A stretch of 39,778 nt of DNA, taken from positions 1-39,778 of the forward strand of contig CAZBWH010000023.1 of NCBI GenBank assembly GCA_964495595.1, in the 5' to 3' direction. Position 1 is the stretch's first letter. Each line of letters opens with the position of its first letter. Origin of the DNA: CALMFQ01 sp964495595 (GTDB taxonomy: Bacteria; Pseudomonadota; Gammaproteobacteria; Burkholderiales; SCOH01). Shown here piece by piece: positions 16,692-25,397 of the stretch. The notes under the pieces were generated by a model. It made no database searches and was not told where the DNA came from. It saw only the letters and a list, made by a program, of their open reading frames with translations. A program made the translations under genes and the position numbers.

Positions 16692-16702
16692 GATCAGACT
16701 CC

Positions 16703-17278
16703 TCAGTGCAGGACGTAAACCAGCGGGAACAGTACGATCCACACCAGATCGACCATGTGCCAGTACGAGGCGCCGGTTTCCACTCCGGCGTGCTCGGAGG
16801 CCGAATAACCACCCTTGCCTGCCTTGAGCGCAACCGCGGCCAGAATCACCATCCCCAGAATGACATGCAGGAAATGGAAAAAGGTCAGTGACAGGTAGAA
16901 CATGTAAAAGGTGTTGGTCGACAGGGTAATGCCGGCCCCCAGCTTGTCAGCGAACTCAAGCCATTTGATGACCACGAAAACCATACCGGAACCGAACGCA
17001 GCCCACAGCCACTGGCCGCAACGCCGTGAATCATTGCCGCGAATCGCCGCCACCGCCCGCACGACCAGATAGCTGCCGGTGAGCAACACCATCGTATTCA
17101 CCATGCCTGACACACGATCAAGCGACTGCTGCGAGGTATCGAACAATTCGATATTCTTTGCCCGCGCAAAGGCATACGCAACAAAGAACACCCCGAACAC
17201 CAGTAACTCGGCCAGAATGAAAAACCACATGGCGAGATCGCCAGGTGGCCATTTCCGATGCAATGCCGTATCAGTCAT
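16703..17278 (-). CDS. norE: NorE-like cytochrome c oxidase subunit III family protein
   Basis: The 191-residue protein has about five membrane helices and the subunit III family pattern (GDLAMWFFILAELLVFGVFFVAY near the start; FYLSLTFFHFLHVILGMVIL; ETGASYWHMVDLVWIVLFPLVYVL at the end). In denitrifiers NorE accompanies nitric oxide reductase rather than an oxygen reductase, and the partner norF follows directly. The frame stays open upstream into mobA, but ATG 17278 is the start: the family similarity begins there, CAGGG lies just before it, and an FNR-type promoter sits at 17304-17352. Confidence 0.85.
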   Translation of the reverse strand: MTDTALHRKWPPGDLAMWFFILAELLVFGVFFVAYAFARAKNIELFDTSQQSLDRVSGMVNTMVLLTGSYLVVRAVAAIRGNDSRRCGQWLWAAFGSGMVFVVIKWLEFADKLGAGITLSTNTFYMFYLSLTFFHFLHVILGMVILAAVALKAGKGGYSASEHAGVETGASYWHMVDLVWIVLFPLVYVLH

Positions 17279-17303
17279 AAAGCCCTGCCCGCTTATTCCA
17301 AAG

Positions 17304-17352
17304 AGTGGCCATTCTAGCCGCACAGGCAGGAAAAGGACTTGATGCGTCTCAG
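17304..17352 (-). promoter_or_regulatory. Predicted class II FNR/DNR-type promoter of norEF
   Basis: On the minus strand CTGAG-ACGC-ATCAA (17352-17339) resembles the FNR-type box (8 of 10 positions). A -10 TAGAAT lies at 17316-17311, predicting a start near 17304. The box centre is then 41.5 bases upstream of the start, the exact class II FNR spacing. The first half-site is imperfect. Confidence 0.5.
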
Positions 17353-17354
17353 CT

Positions 17355-17981
17355 TCAGCCCGACAGACTGCGAGAACCAGTGCTTGCTTCACCCCGGCGA
17401 ATGTTGGCACCCAGATCGTCCAGCGCCGCCAGCGTGTTGCAATTGGCAAACCAGTGCGGCTGATCAAACAGAACCTGACAGGTCCCGGTGGCGCGCTGCC
17501 AGGCATGCAAAGAGGCGACCCCTTCGGCCCGGCAGCGCAACAGGCTTTGCAGCGCCGGGGCCACTTCACAGGCGAATACCGCGTGATGCACATGCCCGGC
17601 ATGAGCAGCCACACACATGGACGACCCGGCAGCGACACACGATAACAAGCCCTGAAGCACTGCAACGGGCAGCATCGGCATGTCACACGGCACCACCAAC
17701 GCCATGCGGGTGTCGATGGCAGGCAGCACTTTTGCCAGCCCCGCCAGTGGCCCGCCGAAGTCATCGCTATCGTCGGTGATCACCCGATGACCGTAGTGCC
17801 GGTAAATCGCCAGATTGCGGTTGGCGCTGATCACCCGCTGTTCGCACAGCGGTGCAAGAGTCGCCAGCATGTATTCGACCAACGGCCGTCCGTCGAGCCG
17901 CTGCAACCCTTTGTCACACCCCCCCATCCGTGAAGCTGCGCCCCCCGCCAGCACGATGCCGGTGACCTGATGCAGGGTCAC
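17355..17981 (-). CDS. mobA: Molybdenum cofactor guanylyltransferase MobA
   Basis: This 208-residue nucleotidyltransferase has the MobA signature GIVLAGGAASRMGGCDKGL for GTP binding and the later VVPCDMPMLP motif with the metal-binding Asp. It joins GMP to molybdopterin to make the bis-MGD cofactor used by nitrate reductases and other DMSO-reductase-family enzymes. The start is GTG 17981, overlapping the stop of the upstream glycosyltransferase gene (GTGA), so the two are translationally coupled. norEF follow on the same strand, consistent with a nitrogen-oxide respiration context. Confidence 0.92.
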   Translation of the reverse strand: MTLHQVTGIVLAGGAASRMGGCDKGLQRLDGRPLVEYMLATLAPLCEQRVISANRNLAIYRHYGHRVITDDSDDFGGPLAGLAKVLPAIDTRMALVVPCDMPMLPVAVLQGLLSCVAAGSSMCVAAHAGHVHHAVFACEVAPALQSLLRCRAEGVASLHAWQRATGTCQVLFDQPHWFANCNTLAALDDLGANIRRGEASTGSRSLSG

Positions 17982-19657
17982 AGCGGAATGGCTCCGTCAT
18001 GGTTACGACGATACAGCCGGAAACGCTCACGCGAATCACCCGGCCGGCCGCCTTCCCAGAGGCGCACCCAACTGCCAGCCGGTGAAATCTCCACCTGCCC
18101 ACCCTGGATCAGCACCCAGTCACACGACCCCGGGTTGGCCATTTCGGATACCAGCGGCAAATCAGTGTAGTAATGAAACAAAGCGACCTGTGCCGTGCTC
18201 ATGTTACGGGTCGCAATGCATCCTTTTGCCTGACCGGCAACATGACCAAGCTCCGCCGCTGGCAACTGGTAGCCACGAACCCAATCGACTCCCGGTAGCC
18301 ACAACAGCATCAGCAACGACCAGGACAGCGTCACCCCGGCGGCCCAACTGGTAACGGCCTGCCGCCCACGCTGGCGTCGCCGGCTGACGGCCCAGACCCA
18401 GGCCAGCGTCAGCACAATCGCCAGCAGGACAGCCGCTACATTCAGGCTGGCGACGAATCCGGGAGCGACTTTGACCCCGCGCTCCACCAGCCGGGCAGGA
18501 ATGCCGAATTGCGCTGCAGTCCAGCCGATCCAGAGATAGATGGCCAGCAGGCCGAACGTCATGATGCCAAACCAGTTCAGCGCCGCTGCCGCACCACGAC
18601 GTAGCCGATCAATGCCGGCTGATGCGAGCAAAGACAGCGGAATCAGCAACGGCAGGGCATAGCCTTCTTTGGGTGCGGGAGAAAACAGCATCAATGCCAA
18701 CCAGACAGACAGCATCAACACCGGCATCTGCACATGAGGCCTGGCATAGCCAAGCAAACGGGAATCCCACAAGGTCCAACCCGCCAGCGGCAAGGCCGGC
18801 CAGGCAAACCAGGGAAGCAGCGACAGATAGTAAGCCAGCTCCCGCGACCAGATCGCAAAGCCGATGCCCTGCAATCGCCAGGTAGCCCCGGCAGACCACC
18901 AGAGTGAGAACAGATCAGGCGAAGTGCGCCACAGCCAGAACGGCCAAAGCACCAGCCATGGCAACGCAACCAGCGCCCCCAGTACCAGAGTGATCAGATA
19001 TTCCCGGCTGCGCCAGTAGCGAAAACACGCCGGCAACAGGATAGCCACCATCCAGATGGCTGCCGGCTCGAACAAGGACGCCGATGCACCCGCCAGTCCG
19101 CTGCCGACCCCGAGCGCCAGCCCAGCCAGCCCGGGCAGGCGCAACGCCAGCGCCATGCCGTAGACCGCCGCAGCATAACCAGCCAATGTCGCCGCATCGG
19201 GGCTCAGTGCGTGTCCCCTGAGCAGCAAGCCCAGACAGCCCACCATGACCATGACCACCACACGGCCTGATCGCCTGCCAACCAATTCCCGCCCGGCCCC
19301 GCCGGCACAGGCCAGTGCCAGCGCCATGAACAGGCCCGTAGCCAGCCGTGCGGCATCATGTGTCTGCAGCCAGCCTGGAGCCAGCCACTTCGCCATCAGG
19401 GTCGCCAGCTGATAGAAGAAGGGAGAACGCTCCAGCGTGGGCTCGCCTGCCAGCGAGGGCACCAGCCAGTTGCCGGAATCAAGCATTGCATCAATGATGC
19501 CGATCGATGCCGGCTCATCCGGCTTCCACGGATGATGGCCCACCAGGCCCGGCACCAGCCAGATCAGGCACAGCAACAGCAAGAGCCAGGGGCGCTCGGT
19601 AGGTTTGAGCGGCTGCGTATCGGAAGGAGGAGTGTAAGTCAGCATGTTCCTGATCAT
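17978..19657 (-). CDS. ArnT/GT83-like membrane glycosyltransferase
   Basis: The 559-residue protein has about 11-13 membrane helices. The N-terminal periplasmic loop PWKPDEPASIGIIDAMLDSGNWLVPSLAGEPTLERSPFFYQLA matches the ArnT/PMT-like glycosyltransferase pattern (acidic DE in the first loop; EPTLERSPFFYQL-type loop). A soluble C-terminal domain follows (about 460-559). Such enzymes move sugars from undecaprenyl-phosphate carriers onto lipid A or proteins; the acceptor is unknown. Starts at ATG 19657 or ATG 19645 are both possible, and the second has AGGA close by. Coupling to mobA is by overlap and has no obvious functional logic. Confidence 0.8.
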   Translation of the reverse strand: MIRNMLTYTPPSDTQPLKPTERPWLLLLLCLIWLVPGLVGHHPWKPDEPASIGIIDAMLDSGNWLVPSLAGEPTLERSPFFYQLATLMAKWLAPGWLQTHDAARLATGLFMALALACAGGAGRELVGRRSGRVVVMVMVGCLGLLLRGHALSPDAATLAGYAAAVYGMALALRLPGLAGLALGVGSGLAGASASLFEPAAIWMVAILLPACFRYWRSREYLITLVLGALVALPWLVLWPFWLWRTSPDLFSLWWSAGATWRLQGIGFAIWSRELAYYLSLLPWFAWPALPLAGWTLWDSRLLGYARPHVQMPVLMLSVWLALMLFSPAPKEGYALPLLIPLSLLASAGIDRLRRGAAAALNWFGIMTFGLLAIYLWIGWTAAQFGIPARLVERGVKVAPGFVASLNVAAVLLAIVLTLAWVWAVSRRRQRGRQAVTSWAAGVTLSWSLLMLLWLPGVDWVRGYQLPAAELGHVAGQAKGCIATRNMSTAQVALFHYYTDLPLVSEMANPGSCDWVLIQGGQVEISPAGSWVRLWEGGRPGDSRERFRLYRRNHDGAIPL

Positions 19658-19705
19658 CCTGGGTCATGGCCATTCGACCGGCAATCCCGGGCTGCCTGCG
19701 GCCCA

Positions 19706-19747
19706 GCAGCCTGTCGAACTTGAGCGATCTTCGCGATCCGTGCGGGA
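19706..19747. repeat. Palindromic intergenic repeat, partial copy
   Basis: GCAGCCTGTCGAACTTGAG and the following GCGATCTTCGCGATCC...GCGGGA match the reverse complement of the right half of the 7370-7477 element. It sits between the glycosyltransferase start and the rpmE terminator. Confidence 0.6.
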
Positions 19748-19777
19748 GCAGGCGATCAGCTTCCGGATTAACAAAAC

Positions 19778-19801
19778 AAAAGGCAGCCGAAGCTGCCTTT
19801 T
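19778..19801 (-). terminator. Rho-independent terminator after rpmE
   Basis: A perfect 10-bp stem AAAAGGCAGC / GCTGCCTTTT has a TTCG loop when read on the minus strand. It is followed on that strand by GTTTTGTTAA, and starts 20 bases after the rpmE stop. Confidence 0.88.
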
Positions 19802-19820
19802 ACAGAAACGCACACGTTCA

Positions 19821-20030
19821 TTATTTGCTGAGCATGGCGTACTTCTGGCGGAATTTCTCTACCCGACCCGCGGTATCGAGAATCTTCTGCTTGCCGGTAT
19901 AGAAAGGATGGCATGCCGAGCACACCTCCACATGCAGATTCTTGCTCATGGTCGAGCGAGTCTGGAAAGTGTTGCCGCAGGAGCAGGTAACACTGATGTC
20001 ATTGTATTCCGGGTGAATGCCCTGTTTCAT
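19821..20030 (-). CDS. rpmE: 50S ribosomal protein L31
   Basis: The 69-residue protein is ribosomal protein L31 of the zinc-binding type, starting MKQGIHPEY. The four cysteines come from CSC (residues 16-18) and CSAC (37-40), and HPFYTGKQK is the family hallmark. A strong Shine-Dalgarno (GAGGT) lies before ATG 20030. It lies downstream of rho but has its own promoter and terminator. Confidence 0.97.
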   Translation of the reverse strand: MKQGIHPEYNDISVTCSCGNTFQTRSTMSKNLHVEVCSACHPFYTGKQKILDTAGRVEKFRQKYAMLSK

Positions 20031-20090
20031 GATCTACCTCTAGCTATCGGGCCCAGGGGTTTTGCCTGGACTACGTTGGAAAAGCCGTGG

Positions 20091-20119
20091 ATTATGGATG
20101 ACTCCGACAGGGTTGGCAA
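20091..20119 (-). promoter_or_regulatory. Predicted sigma-70 promoter of rpmE
   Basis: On the minus strand TTGCCA (20119-20114) and CATAAT (20096-20091) are 17 bases apart, giving a start near 20084 and a leader of about 54 bases. A small CCAGG/CCTGG hairpin can form in that leader. Confidence 0.6.
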
Positions 20120-20142
20120 GCTCCGAACCTGCGAGGCGCTGC

Positions 20143-21402
20143 TTACCCTCGGCGCATCGAATCAAAAAAGCCGGCGTTATTCTTGGTGCCCTTGATTTTG
20201 TCGAGCAGGAACTCCATTGCTTCCAGATCATCCATCGGATAAAGCAGCTTGCGCAAGATCCAGATTTTCTGCAACAGCTCCTGCGGAATAAGCAATTCTT
20301 CCCGGCGGGTACCTGAACGATTGACATTGATTGCCGGGTAGATCCGCTTTTCGGCCATCCGGCGATCCAGATGGATTTCCATATTGCCGGTGCCCTTGAA
20401 TTCTTCGTAGATCACATCATCCATGCGCGAACCGGTATCGATCAACGCCGTCGCGATAATGGTCAGCGATCCCCCCTCCTCAATGTTCCGAGCGGCACCG
20501 AAGAAGCGCTTTGGCCGCTGCAGCGCATTGGCATCGACACCGCCAGTCAGCACCTTGCCCGAAGCCGGAACTACGGTGTTGTACGCCCTGGCCAGACGGG
20601 TAATCGAATCCAGCAGGATCACGACGTCCTTTTTGTGCTCCACCAGCCGCTTGGCTTTCTCGATCACCATTTCGGCAACCTGCACATGACGTGCAGCAGG
20701 CTCGTCAAACGTCGAACTGACGACCTCGCCCTTCACCGAACGCTGCATCTCGGTAACCTCTTCCGGGCGCTCATCAATCAGCAGTACGATCAGGTACACT
20801 TCCGGATGGTTGACGGCAATCGAGTGGGCAATGTGTTGCAGCATCACTGTTTTGCCAGACTTGGGAGGCGCCACCAGCAAGCCGCGCTGCCCCTTGCCGA
20901 TTGGCGCAATGATGTCGATTACCCGACCAGTGCTGTTTTCGTCTGCTGCAATATTGCGCTCCAGACGGAGGGGTTCGCTGGGAAACAGCGGCGTCAGGTT
21001 CTCAAACAGAATCTTGTGCTTGGCGTTTTCCGGAGGCTCGCTATTGACCTTGTCCACCTTAACCAGCGCAAAATAGCGCTCGCCATCCTTGGGGGTACGA
21101 ATCTCCCCTTCGATCGAATCCCCGGTGTGCAGATTGAACCGTCTGATCTGGCTGGGGCTGACGTAAATATCGTCCGGGCCGGCCAGGTAAGAGGTATCAG
21201 GCGAGCGAAGGAAGCCGAAACCATCCGGCAGGACTTCCAGAGTGCCTTCGCCAAAAATGCTCTCACCTTTGCGCGCCTGATTTTTCAGCAGGGCAAAAAT
21301 GAGATCCTGTTTACGCAGGCGGTTGGCGCCATCGATTTCGTTGGCAATGGCCATTTCGACCAATTGCGTGACATGCAAATGCTTCAGATCGGATAGATGC
21401 AT
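20143..21402 (-). CDS. rho: Transcription termination factor Rho
   Basis: This 419-residue protein has the same length as E. coli Rho and every expected segment. These are the N-terminal helical domain, the RNA-binding RNP motif (GFGFLRSPDTSYLAGPDDIYV), Walker A (APPKSGKT), Walker B (VVILLDSITRLARAYN), the Q-loop region (TGGVDANALQRPKRFFGAARNIEEGGSL) and the R-loop. It forms a hexameric RNA helicase that ends transcription. It lies between trxA upstream and rpmE downstream on the same strand, the common proteobacterial trxA-rho-rpmE order. Confidence 0.99.
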   Translation of the reverse strand: MHLSDLKHLHVTQLVEMAIANEIDGANRLRKQDLIFALLKNQARKGESIFGEGTLEVLPDGFGFLRSPDTSYLAGPDDIYVSPSQIRRFNLHTGDSIEGEIRTPKDGERYFALVKVDKVNSEPPENAKHKILFENLTPLFPSEPLRLERNIAADENSTGRVIDIIAPIGKGQRGLLVAPPKSGKTVMLQHIAHSIAVNHPEVYLIVLLIDERPEEVTEMQRSVKGEVVSSTFDEPAARHVQVAEMVIEKAKRLVEHKKDVVILLDSITRLARAYNTVVPASGKVLTGGVDANALQRPKRFFGAARNIEEGGSLTIIATALIDTGSRMDDVIYEEFKGTGNMEIHLDRRMAEKRIYPAINVNRSGTRREELLIPQELLQKIWILRKLLYPMDDLEAMEFLLDKIKGTKNNAGFFDSMRRG

Positions 21403-21502
21403 TTTTTCTGAGTGGGGATGATAAGGATAAACAAGAAAATGCGCCGCATATCGCGGGCCAACTGATTCAGGTCAGGATGACTGAGGGCAGGAACCGGGCG
21501 GA

Positions 21503-21538
21503 CCGGAAAGCCATTGGTGCAATATAGCAGCTTTCCGG
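21503..21538 (-). promoter_or_regulatory. Inverted repeat in the trxA-rho intergenic leader
   Basis: CCGGAAAGC (21503-21511) and GCTTTCCGG (21530-21538) are exact inverted repeats around an 18-base interval. On the minus strand that interval contains TATATT (21526-21521), a possible rho -10 element. There is no T-run after the stem, so it is not a typical terminator. Confidence 0.45.
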
Positions 21539-21580
21539 GTACGTGTATGACTAATTATGACGAAACGACAACAATTAGAT

Positions 21581-21907
21581 TCAGAGGTGGCTGTCGATGA
21601 ACGCAGTGAGCTGCGACTTGGACAGCGCCCCAACTTTGGTTGCCTCGACGTTGCCGTTCTTGAACAACATCAGCGTTGGGATGCCGCGGATCCCGTATTT
21701 CGGTGGTGTTGCCTGGTTCTCGTCGATATTGAGCTTGGCCACTTTCAGACGGCCAGCATATTCCTGCGCAATTTCGTCCAGGATCGGGGCAATCATCTTG
21801 CAAGGGCCACACCAGTCAGCCCAGTAATCAACCAGAACCGGCAACGCAGCCTGCAGCACCTCCTGCTCGAACGTGGCATCGGCAACATGGTGGATATGTT
21901 CGCTCAT
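21581..21907 (-). CDS. trxA: Thioredoxin
   Basis: The 108-residue protein has the thioredoxin fold and the WCGPC redox motif (in DYWADWCGPCKMIAPILDE), with the cis-Pro segment GIRGIPTLMLFKNG. It is the cytosolic disulfide reductase recycled by thioredoxin reductase. GAGAGGAA lies before ATG 21907, and a TATTAT -10 can be seen about 30 bases upstream. Confidence 0.98.
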   Translation of the reverse strand: MSEHIHHVADATFEQEVLQAALPVLVDYWADWCGPCKMIAPILDEIAQEYAGRLKVAKLNIDENQATPPKYGIRGIPTLMLFKNGNVEATKVGALSKSQLTAFIDSHL

Positions 21908-22134
21908 ATATTCCTCTCTGAAAGCGGACGGTGAGATAATACAGGTGGCGCCGGCGTGACCGGCTCATCCGGAAGGCGTGAATCAGGACGAGATCGTAAC
22001 CAAAAATCGCAATACTGAAAAGCCATTGGCTGTCAGTTTAGTGTAATCTGCTCGCGCCTTGACGCGGATCGTGACCGCCCAAAAGCCTTTCTGCCCAGCT
22101 TGACCATTCACCGCGCACCCTCTGAACCTTGTCC

Positions 22135-23931
22135 ATGCGAACCACCTCGTTTCCGCCTGCACCGTCTGTACCGCGCAATGATGCCCGCACGATCCGTACC
22201 TTGCTGCCTTACCTCTGGCAATACAAAAACCGGGTGCTGCTGGCGTTGAACTGTCTGATTCTTGCCAAGATTGCCAATGTCGCGGTGCCCCTGGCGCTGA
22301 AGGAAATCGTCGACTCCCTCGCGGTAACGCCTGCCACGGCCTTAGCAGTTCCAATGCTTGCGATCATCGGGTATGGCTTGCTGAGGCTGGCAGCCAGCAG
22401 TTTAGGCGAACTGCGGGATGCCGTTTTTGCCAAGGTGACGCAGGGTGCGATCCGTTCAATTGCGTTGAGGGTTTTTCGCCACCTGCATGCACTCAGCCTG
22501 CGCTTTCATCTTGCCCGACAAACCGGCGGCATGAGCCGGGACATTGAACGAGGAACCAAGGGAATCGCATTCCTGTTGAACTTCATGCTGTTCAACATCC
22601 TGCCGACCCTGGTTGAAATCGCGCTGGTGACCGGCATTCTGTTGAGCCGATATTCTGTTTGGTTTGCTGCGGTCACGGTCGGGACCATTTGCCTGTATAT
22701 CCTGTTTACGCTTTCGGTTACCGAATGGCGCATGGTGTACCGCCGCACCATGAATGACATGGACTCGAAAGCCAATACCAAGGCAGTGGACAGCCTGCTC
22801 AACTATGAGACTGTCAAGTATTTCAGCAATGAAGCTTATGAATCGCGCCGCTACGACGAGGCATTGTCGGTCTGGGAACAGGCAGCTGTCCGCAACCAGG
22901 TATCACTGGCAGCCCTGAATGCCGGGCAGAGTGCCATCATTGCCGTGGGCGTGACCTTGCTGGTCTGGCTGGCAGCGGACGGGGTGGCACGCAAAGAGAT
23001 GACGCTGGGCGATCTGGTGCTGGTGAATGCATTTCTGATCCAGTTGTACGCGCCACTACATTTTCTCGGCTTCGTCTACCGGGAGATCAAGAATTCGCTT
23101 GCTGACATGGAGCGCATGTTCCAGTTGCTGGAGCAAGGTGCAGAAGTCAGCGATTCGGCTCAGGCCCAGCCACTCCAAACATCGCAAGCCGAAATCTGCT
23201 TCGAGCGGGTATCGTTTGGCTATGACAGTAATCGGCAAATCCTGTTTGACATCAGCCTAGTGATTCCAGCGGGCAAGACGGTCGCAGTCGTCGGACATTC
23301 CGGCTCAGGAAAATCCACCCTCGCCCGGTTACTGTTCAGGTTTTACGACGTAACAGCCGGCAGTATCCGCATCAACGGGATCAATGTTCGTGACTGGACT
23401 CAAGACAGCGTACGCAGCCACATTGGCATCGTGCCGCAGGATACGGTGCTGTTCAATGACACGGTGTACTACAACATTGCCTATGGCAATCCGCAGGCTT
23501 CGCGCGAGGCAGTCATTGATGCGGCAAAGGCGGCTCATATCCATGATTTTGTCAGCAAGTTGCCAAGAGGGTATGACACCCTGGTGGGCGAGCGCGGTTT
23601 GAAACTGTCGGGCGGAGAGAAGCAGCGAGTCGCGATTGCCCGCACTATTCTGAAAAACCCTCCCATCCTGATTCTGGATGAAGCGACGTCAGCACTGGAC
23701 TCCCGCACCGAAAAAGCCATTCAGGCGGAGTTGAAAGATATTGCGGCCAATCGCACAACCCTGGTTATTGCGCACCGGCTATCAACGATTGCCGATGCCG
23801 ATGAAATTCTGGTCATGGATCATGGCAGAATTGTCGAACGGGGCACACATCGTGAACTGCTGGACCGCGCCGGCCTTTATGCGCAGATGTGGACCATCCA
23901 GCAGCAAGAGGCGGCCAATCCCGCAGCTTAG
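22135..23931 (+). CDS. Atm1/HMT1-type ABC exporter (membrane and ATPase domains fused)
   Basis: The 598-residue half-transporter has six membrane helices (about 30-320) and a C-terminal nucleotide-binding domain with Walker A GHSGSGKST, signature LSGGEKQRVAIART, Walker B ILILDEATSALD and IAHRLSTI. The transmembrane motif LLNYETVKYFSNE is typical of the Atm1/ABCB7 group, which exports glutathione-linked metal or sulfur compounds. ATG 22135 is chosen; a TTG two codons earlier is in frame but less likely. It is a single gene with gmhA following after 135 bases. Confidence 0.9.
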   Translation: MRTTSFPPAPSVPRNDARTIRTLLPYLWQYKNRVLLALNCLILAKIANVAVPLALKEIVDSLAVTPATALAVPMLAIIGYGLLRLAASSLGELRDAVFAKVTQGAIRSIALRVFRHLHALSLRFHLARQTGGMSRDIERGTKGIAFLLNFMLFNILPTLVEIALVTGILLSRYSVWFAAVTVGTICLYILFTLSVTEWRMVYRRTMNDMDSKANTKAVDSLLNYETVKYFSNEAYESRRYDEALSVWEQAAVRNQVSLAALNAGQSAIIAVGVTLLVWLAADGVARKEMTLGDLVLVNAFLIQLYAPLHFLGFVYREIKNSLADMERMFQLLEQGAEVSDSAQAQPLQTSQAEICFERVSFGYDSNRQILFDISLVIPAGKTVAVVGHSGSGKSTLARLLFRFYDVTAGSIRINGINVRDWTQDSVRSHIGIVPQDTVLFNDTVYYNIAYGNPQASREAVIDAAKAAHIHDFVSKLPRGYDTLVGERGLKLSGGEKQRVAIARTILKNPPILILDEATSALDSRTEKAIQAELKDIAANRTTLVIAHRLSTIADADEILVMDHGRIVERGTHRELLDRAGLYAQMWTIQQQEAANPAA

Positions 23932-24066
23932 ATTGGAGCACCCTGTCAAGGTTGCGCCATGCCCGCCAGACACGGTTGACGTGCCGCCGATGTGGCCGAG
24001 CGGCCCATGAGCCGGTTGCACACTGACAGCCACCTGACCACCCTGATCTGAAGAGATACTGAATCC

Positions 24067-24663
24067 ATGTACCAAGACCTGATCCGCGACCAACTGGATG
24101 AAGCCGCCAGCCTGCTGCAGCGTTTCATCACCGACCAGAGCTGCTTGGCGGCTGTTGAGGCCGCTGCCTCGATCCTGATCGACGCCTATCGCCAGGGCAA
24201 CAAGGTCATATCCTGCGGTAATGGCGGTTCGCACTGTGATGCCATGCACTTTGCCGAGGAGTTGTCCGGCCGCTACCGGGACAACCGGCCGGCACTGGGA
24301 GCCATCGCCATCTCCGACCCATCCCATTTGTCGTGCGTCGGCAACGACTACGGGTTTGACTACGTTTTTTCGCGGTTTGTGGAAGGCGTAGGCAGGCCCG
24401 GTGACGTGCTGCTGGGCATTTCGACCAGCGGCAATTCAGCCAACGTGCTGCGGGCGATTGAAGCAGCAAGGGACCGGCAGATGAAAATCATCCTGCTGAC
24501 CGGCAAGGATGGCGGCAAGATGCGTGGACTGGGAGATGCCGAGATCATCGTGCCGCACTTTGGTTATGCCGACCGGGTTCAGGAAATCCACATCAAGGTG
24601 ATCCACATCCTGATCGGTCTGGTCGAGCGCGGGTTGAACTACACACCCTCCGCGAGCAGCTGA
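24067..24663 (+). CDS. gmhA: Phosphoheptose isomerase GmhA
   Basis: This 198-residue SIS-domain enzyme closely follows the family pattern (MYQDLIRDQL at the start; SCGNGGSHCDAMHFAEEL; GISTSGNSANV; HFGYADRVQEIHIKVIHILI). It converts sedoheptulose 7-phosphate to heptose 7-phosphate, the first step to the ADP-heptose of the lipopolysaccharide inner core. GAAGAGAT lies ahead of ATG 24067. Its 3' end overlaps the convergent rlmB by 25 bases. Confidence 0.97.
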   Translation: MYQDLIRDQLDEAASLLQRFITDQSCLAAVEAAASILIDAYRQGNKVISCGNGGSHCDAMHFAEELSGRYRDNRPALGAIAISDPSHLSCVGNDYGFDYVFSRFVEGVGRPGDVLLGISTSGNSANVLRAIEAARDRQMKIILLTGKDGGKMRGLGDAEIIVPHFGYADRVQEIHIKVIHILIGLVERGLNYTPSASS

Positions 24664-25394
24664 CGCTGACGCTTGGTTTCGGCCAGGCAAATTCCACTGG
24701 CAACCGAGACGTTCAGACTGGCCACCGAGCCAAACATCGGGATGCTGACAATGCTGTCACACAACTCGCGGGTCAAGCTGCGCATGCCGCTGCCTTCCGC
24801 ACCCAGTACCCATGCCAGTGCGCCTTGATGGCGGAAATGAAACAGATCAGTATCACCATCTGCTGCGGTGCCAACGATCCAGATGCCACGATCACGCAGA
24901 TCGCGCAAGGTACGCGCCAGATTGGTGACCATGACATAGGGCACCACTTCTGCTGCGCCGCACGCCACCTTGGCAACCGTAGCGTTCAGCCCGACGGCCT
25001 TATCCTTGGGCGCGATCACGGCATGAACTCCCATGGCATCCGCTACCCTCAGACATGCCCCCAGATTGTGCGGATCCTGCACCCCGTCCAGCACCAGCAG
25101 GAATGGCGGCTCCTGCAGCACATCCAGTACATCGTCAAGTGCAACGAATGATTTGGCCGTATCCACCAGCGCAGCCACGCCCTGATGCCGGCCGTGACCG
25201 GAAAGGCCGTCGAGCCTGGGTGCGTCTACCGGGATGACCCGCACCCCCGCTTGCTCGGCAAGACGTTGCGTATCGCGTGCCCGAGGATCGTTCCGGCCCT
25301 GCTGGAGATAAATCTCCAACACACTTTGCGGATTGAAGCGGATGCGTGCCTGTACGGCATGAAAGCCGAACAGGACTCGTTTGGTGGTGGACAT
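24639..25394 (-). CDS. rlmB: 23S rRNA (guanosine-2251-2'-O)-methyltransferase RlmB
   Basis: The 251-residue SpoU/TrmH-family enzyme has an N-terminal substrate-binding domain (VLFGFHAVQARI) and a C-terminal knotted SPOUT domain. Motif 1 is LDGVQDPHNLGACLRVADAMG, motif 2 LGAEGSGMRSLTRELCD, and motif 3 SIPMFGSVASLNVSVASGI. It methylates G2251 in the peptidyl-transferase P loop. It follows the GGDEF-EAL gene by 3 bases, so the two are probably one transcript. Confidence 0.95.
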   Translation of the reverse strand: MSTTKRVLFGFHAVQARIRFNPQSVLEIYLQQGRNDPRARDTQRLAEQAGVRVIPVDAPRLDGLSGHGRHQGVAALVDTAKSFVALDDVLDVLQEPPFLLVLDGVQDPHNLGACLRVADAMGVHAVIAPKDKAVGLNATVAKVACGAAEVVPYVMVTNLARTLRDLRDRGIWIVGTAADGDTDLFHFRHQGALAWVLGAEGSGMRSLTRELCDSIVSIPMFGSVASLNVSVASGICLAETKRQRQLLAEGV

Positions 25395-25397
25395 GGT

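Noticed and set aside
16703..17764. norE apparently fused to an upstream extension through mobA
   Set aside because: The extension overlaps mobA in another frame; subunit III similarity starts at 17278, behind a promoter and Shine-Dalgarno.
20371..21396. A 341-codon open frame antisense to rho
   Set aside because: Low-complexity shadow of rho, with no family resemblance.
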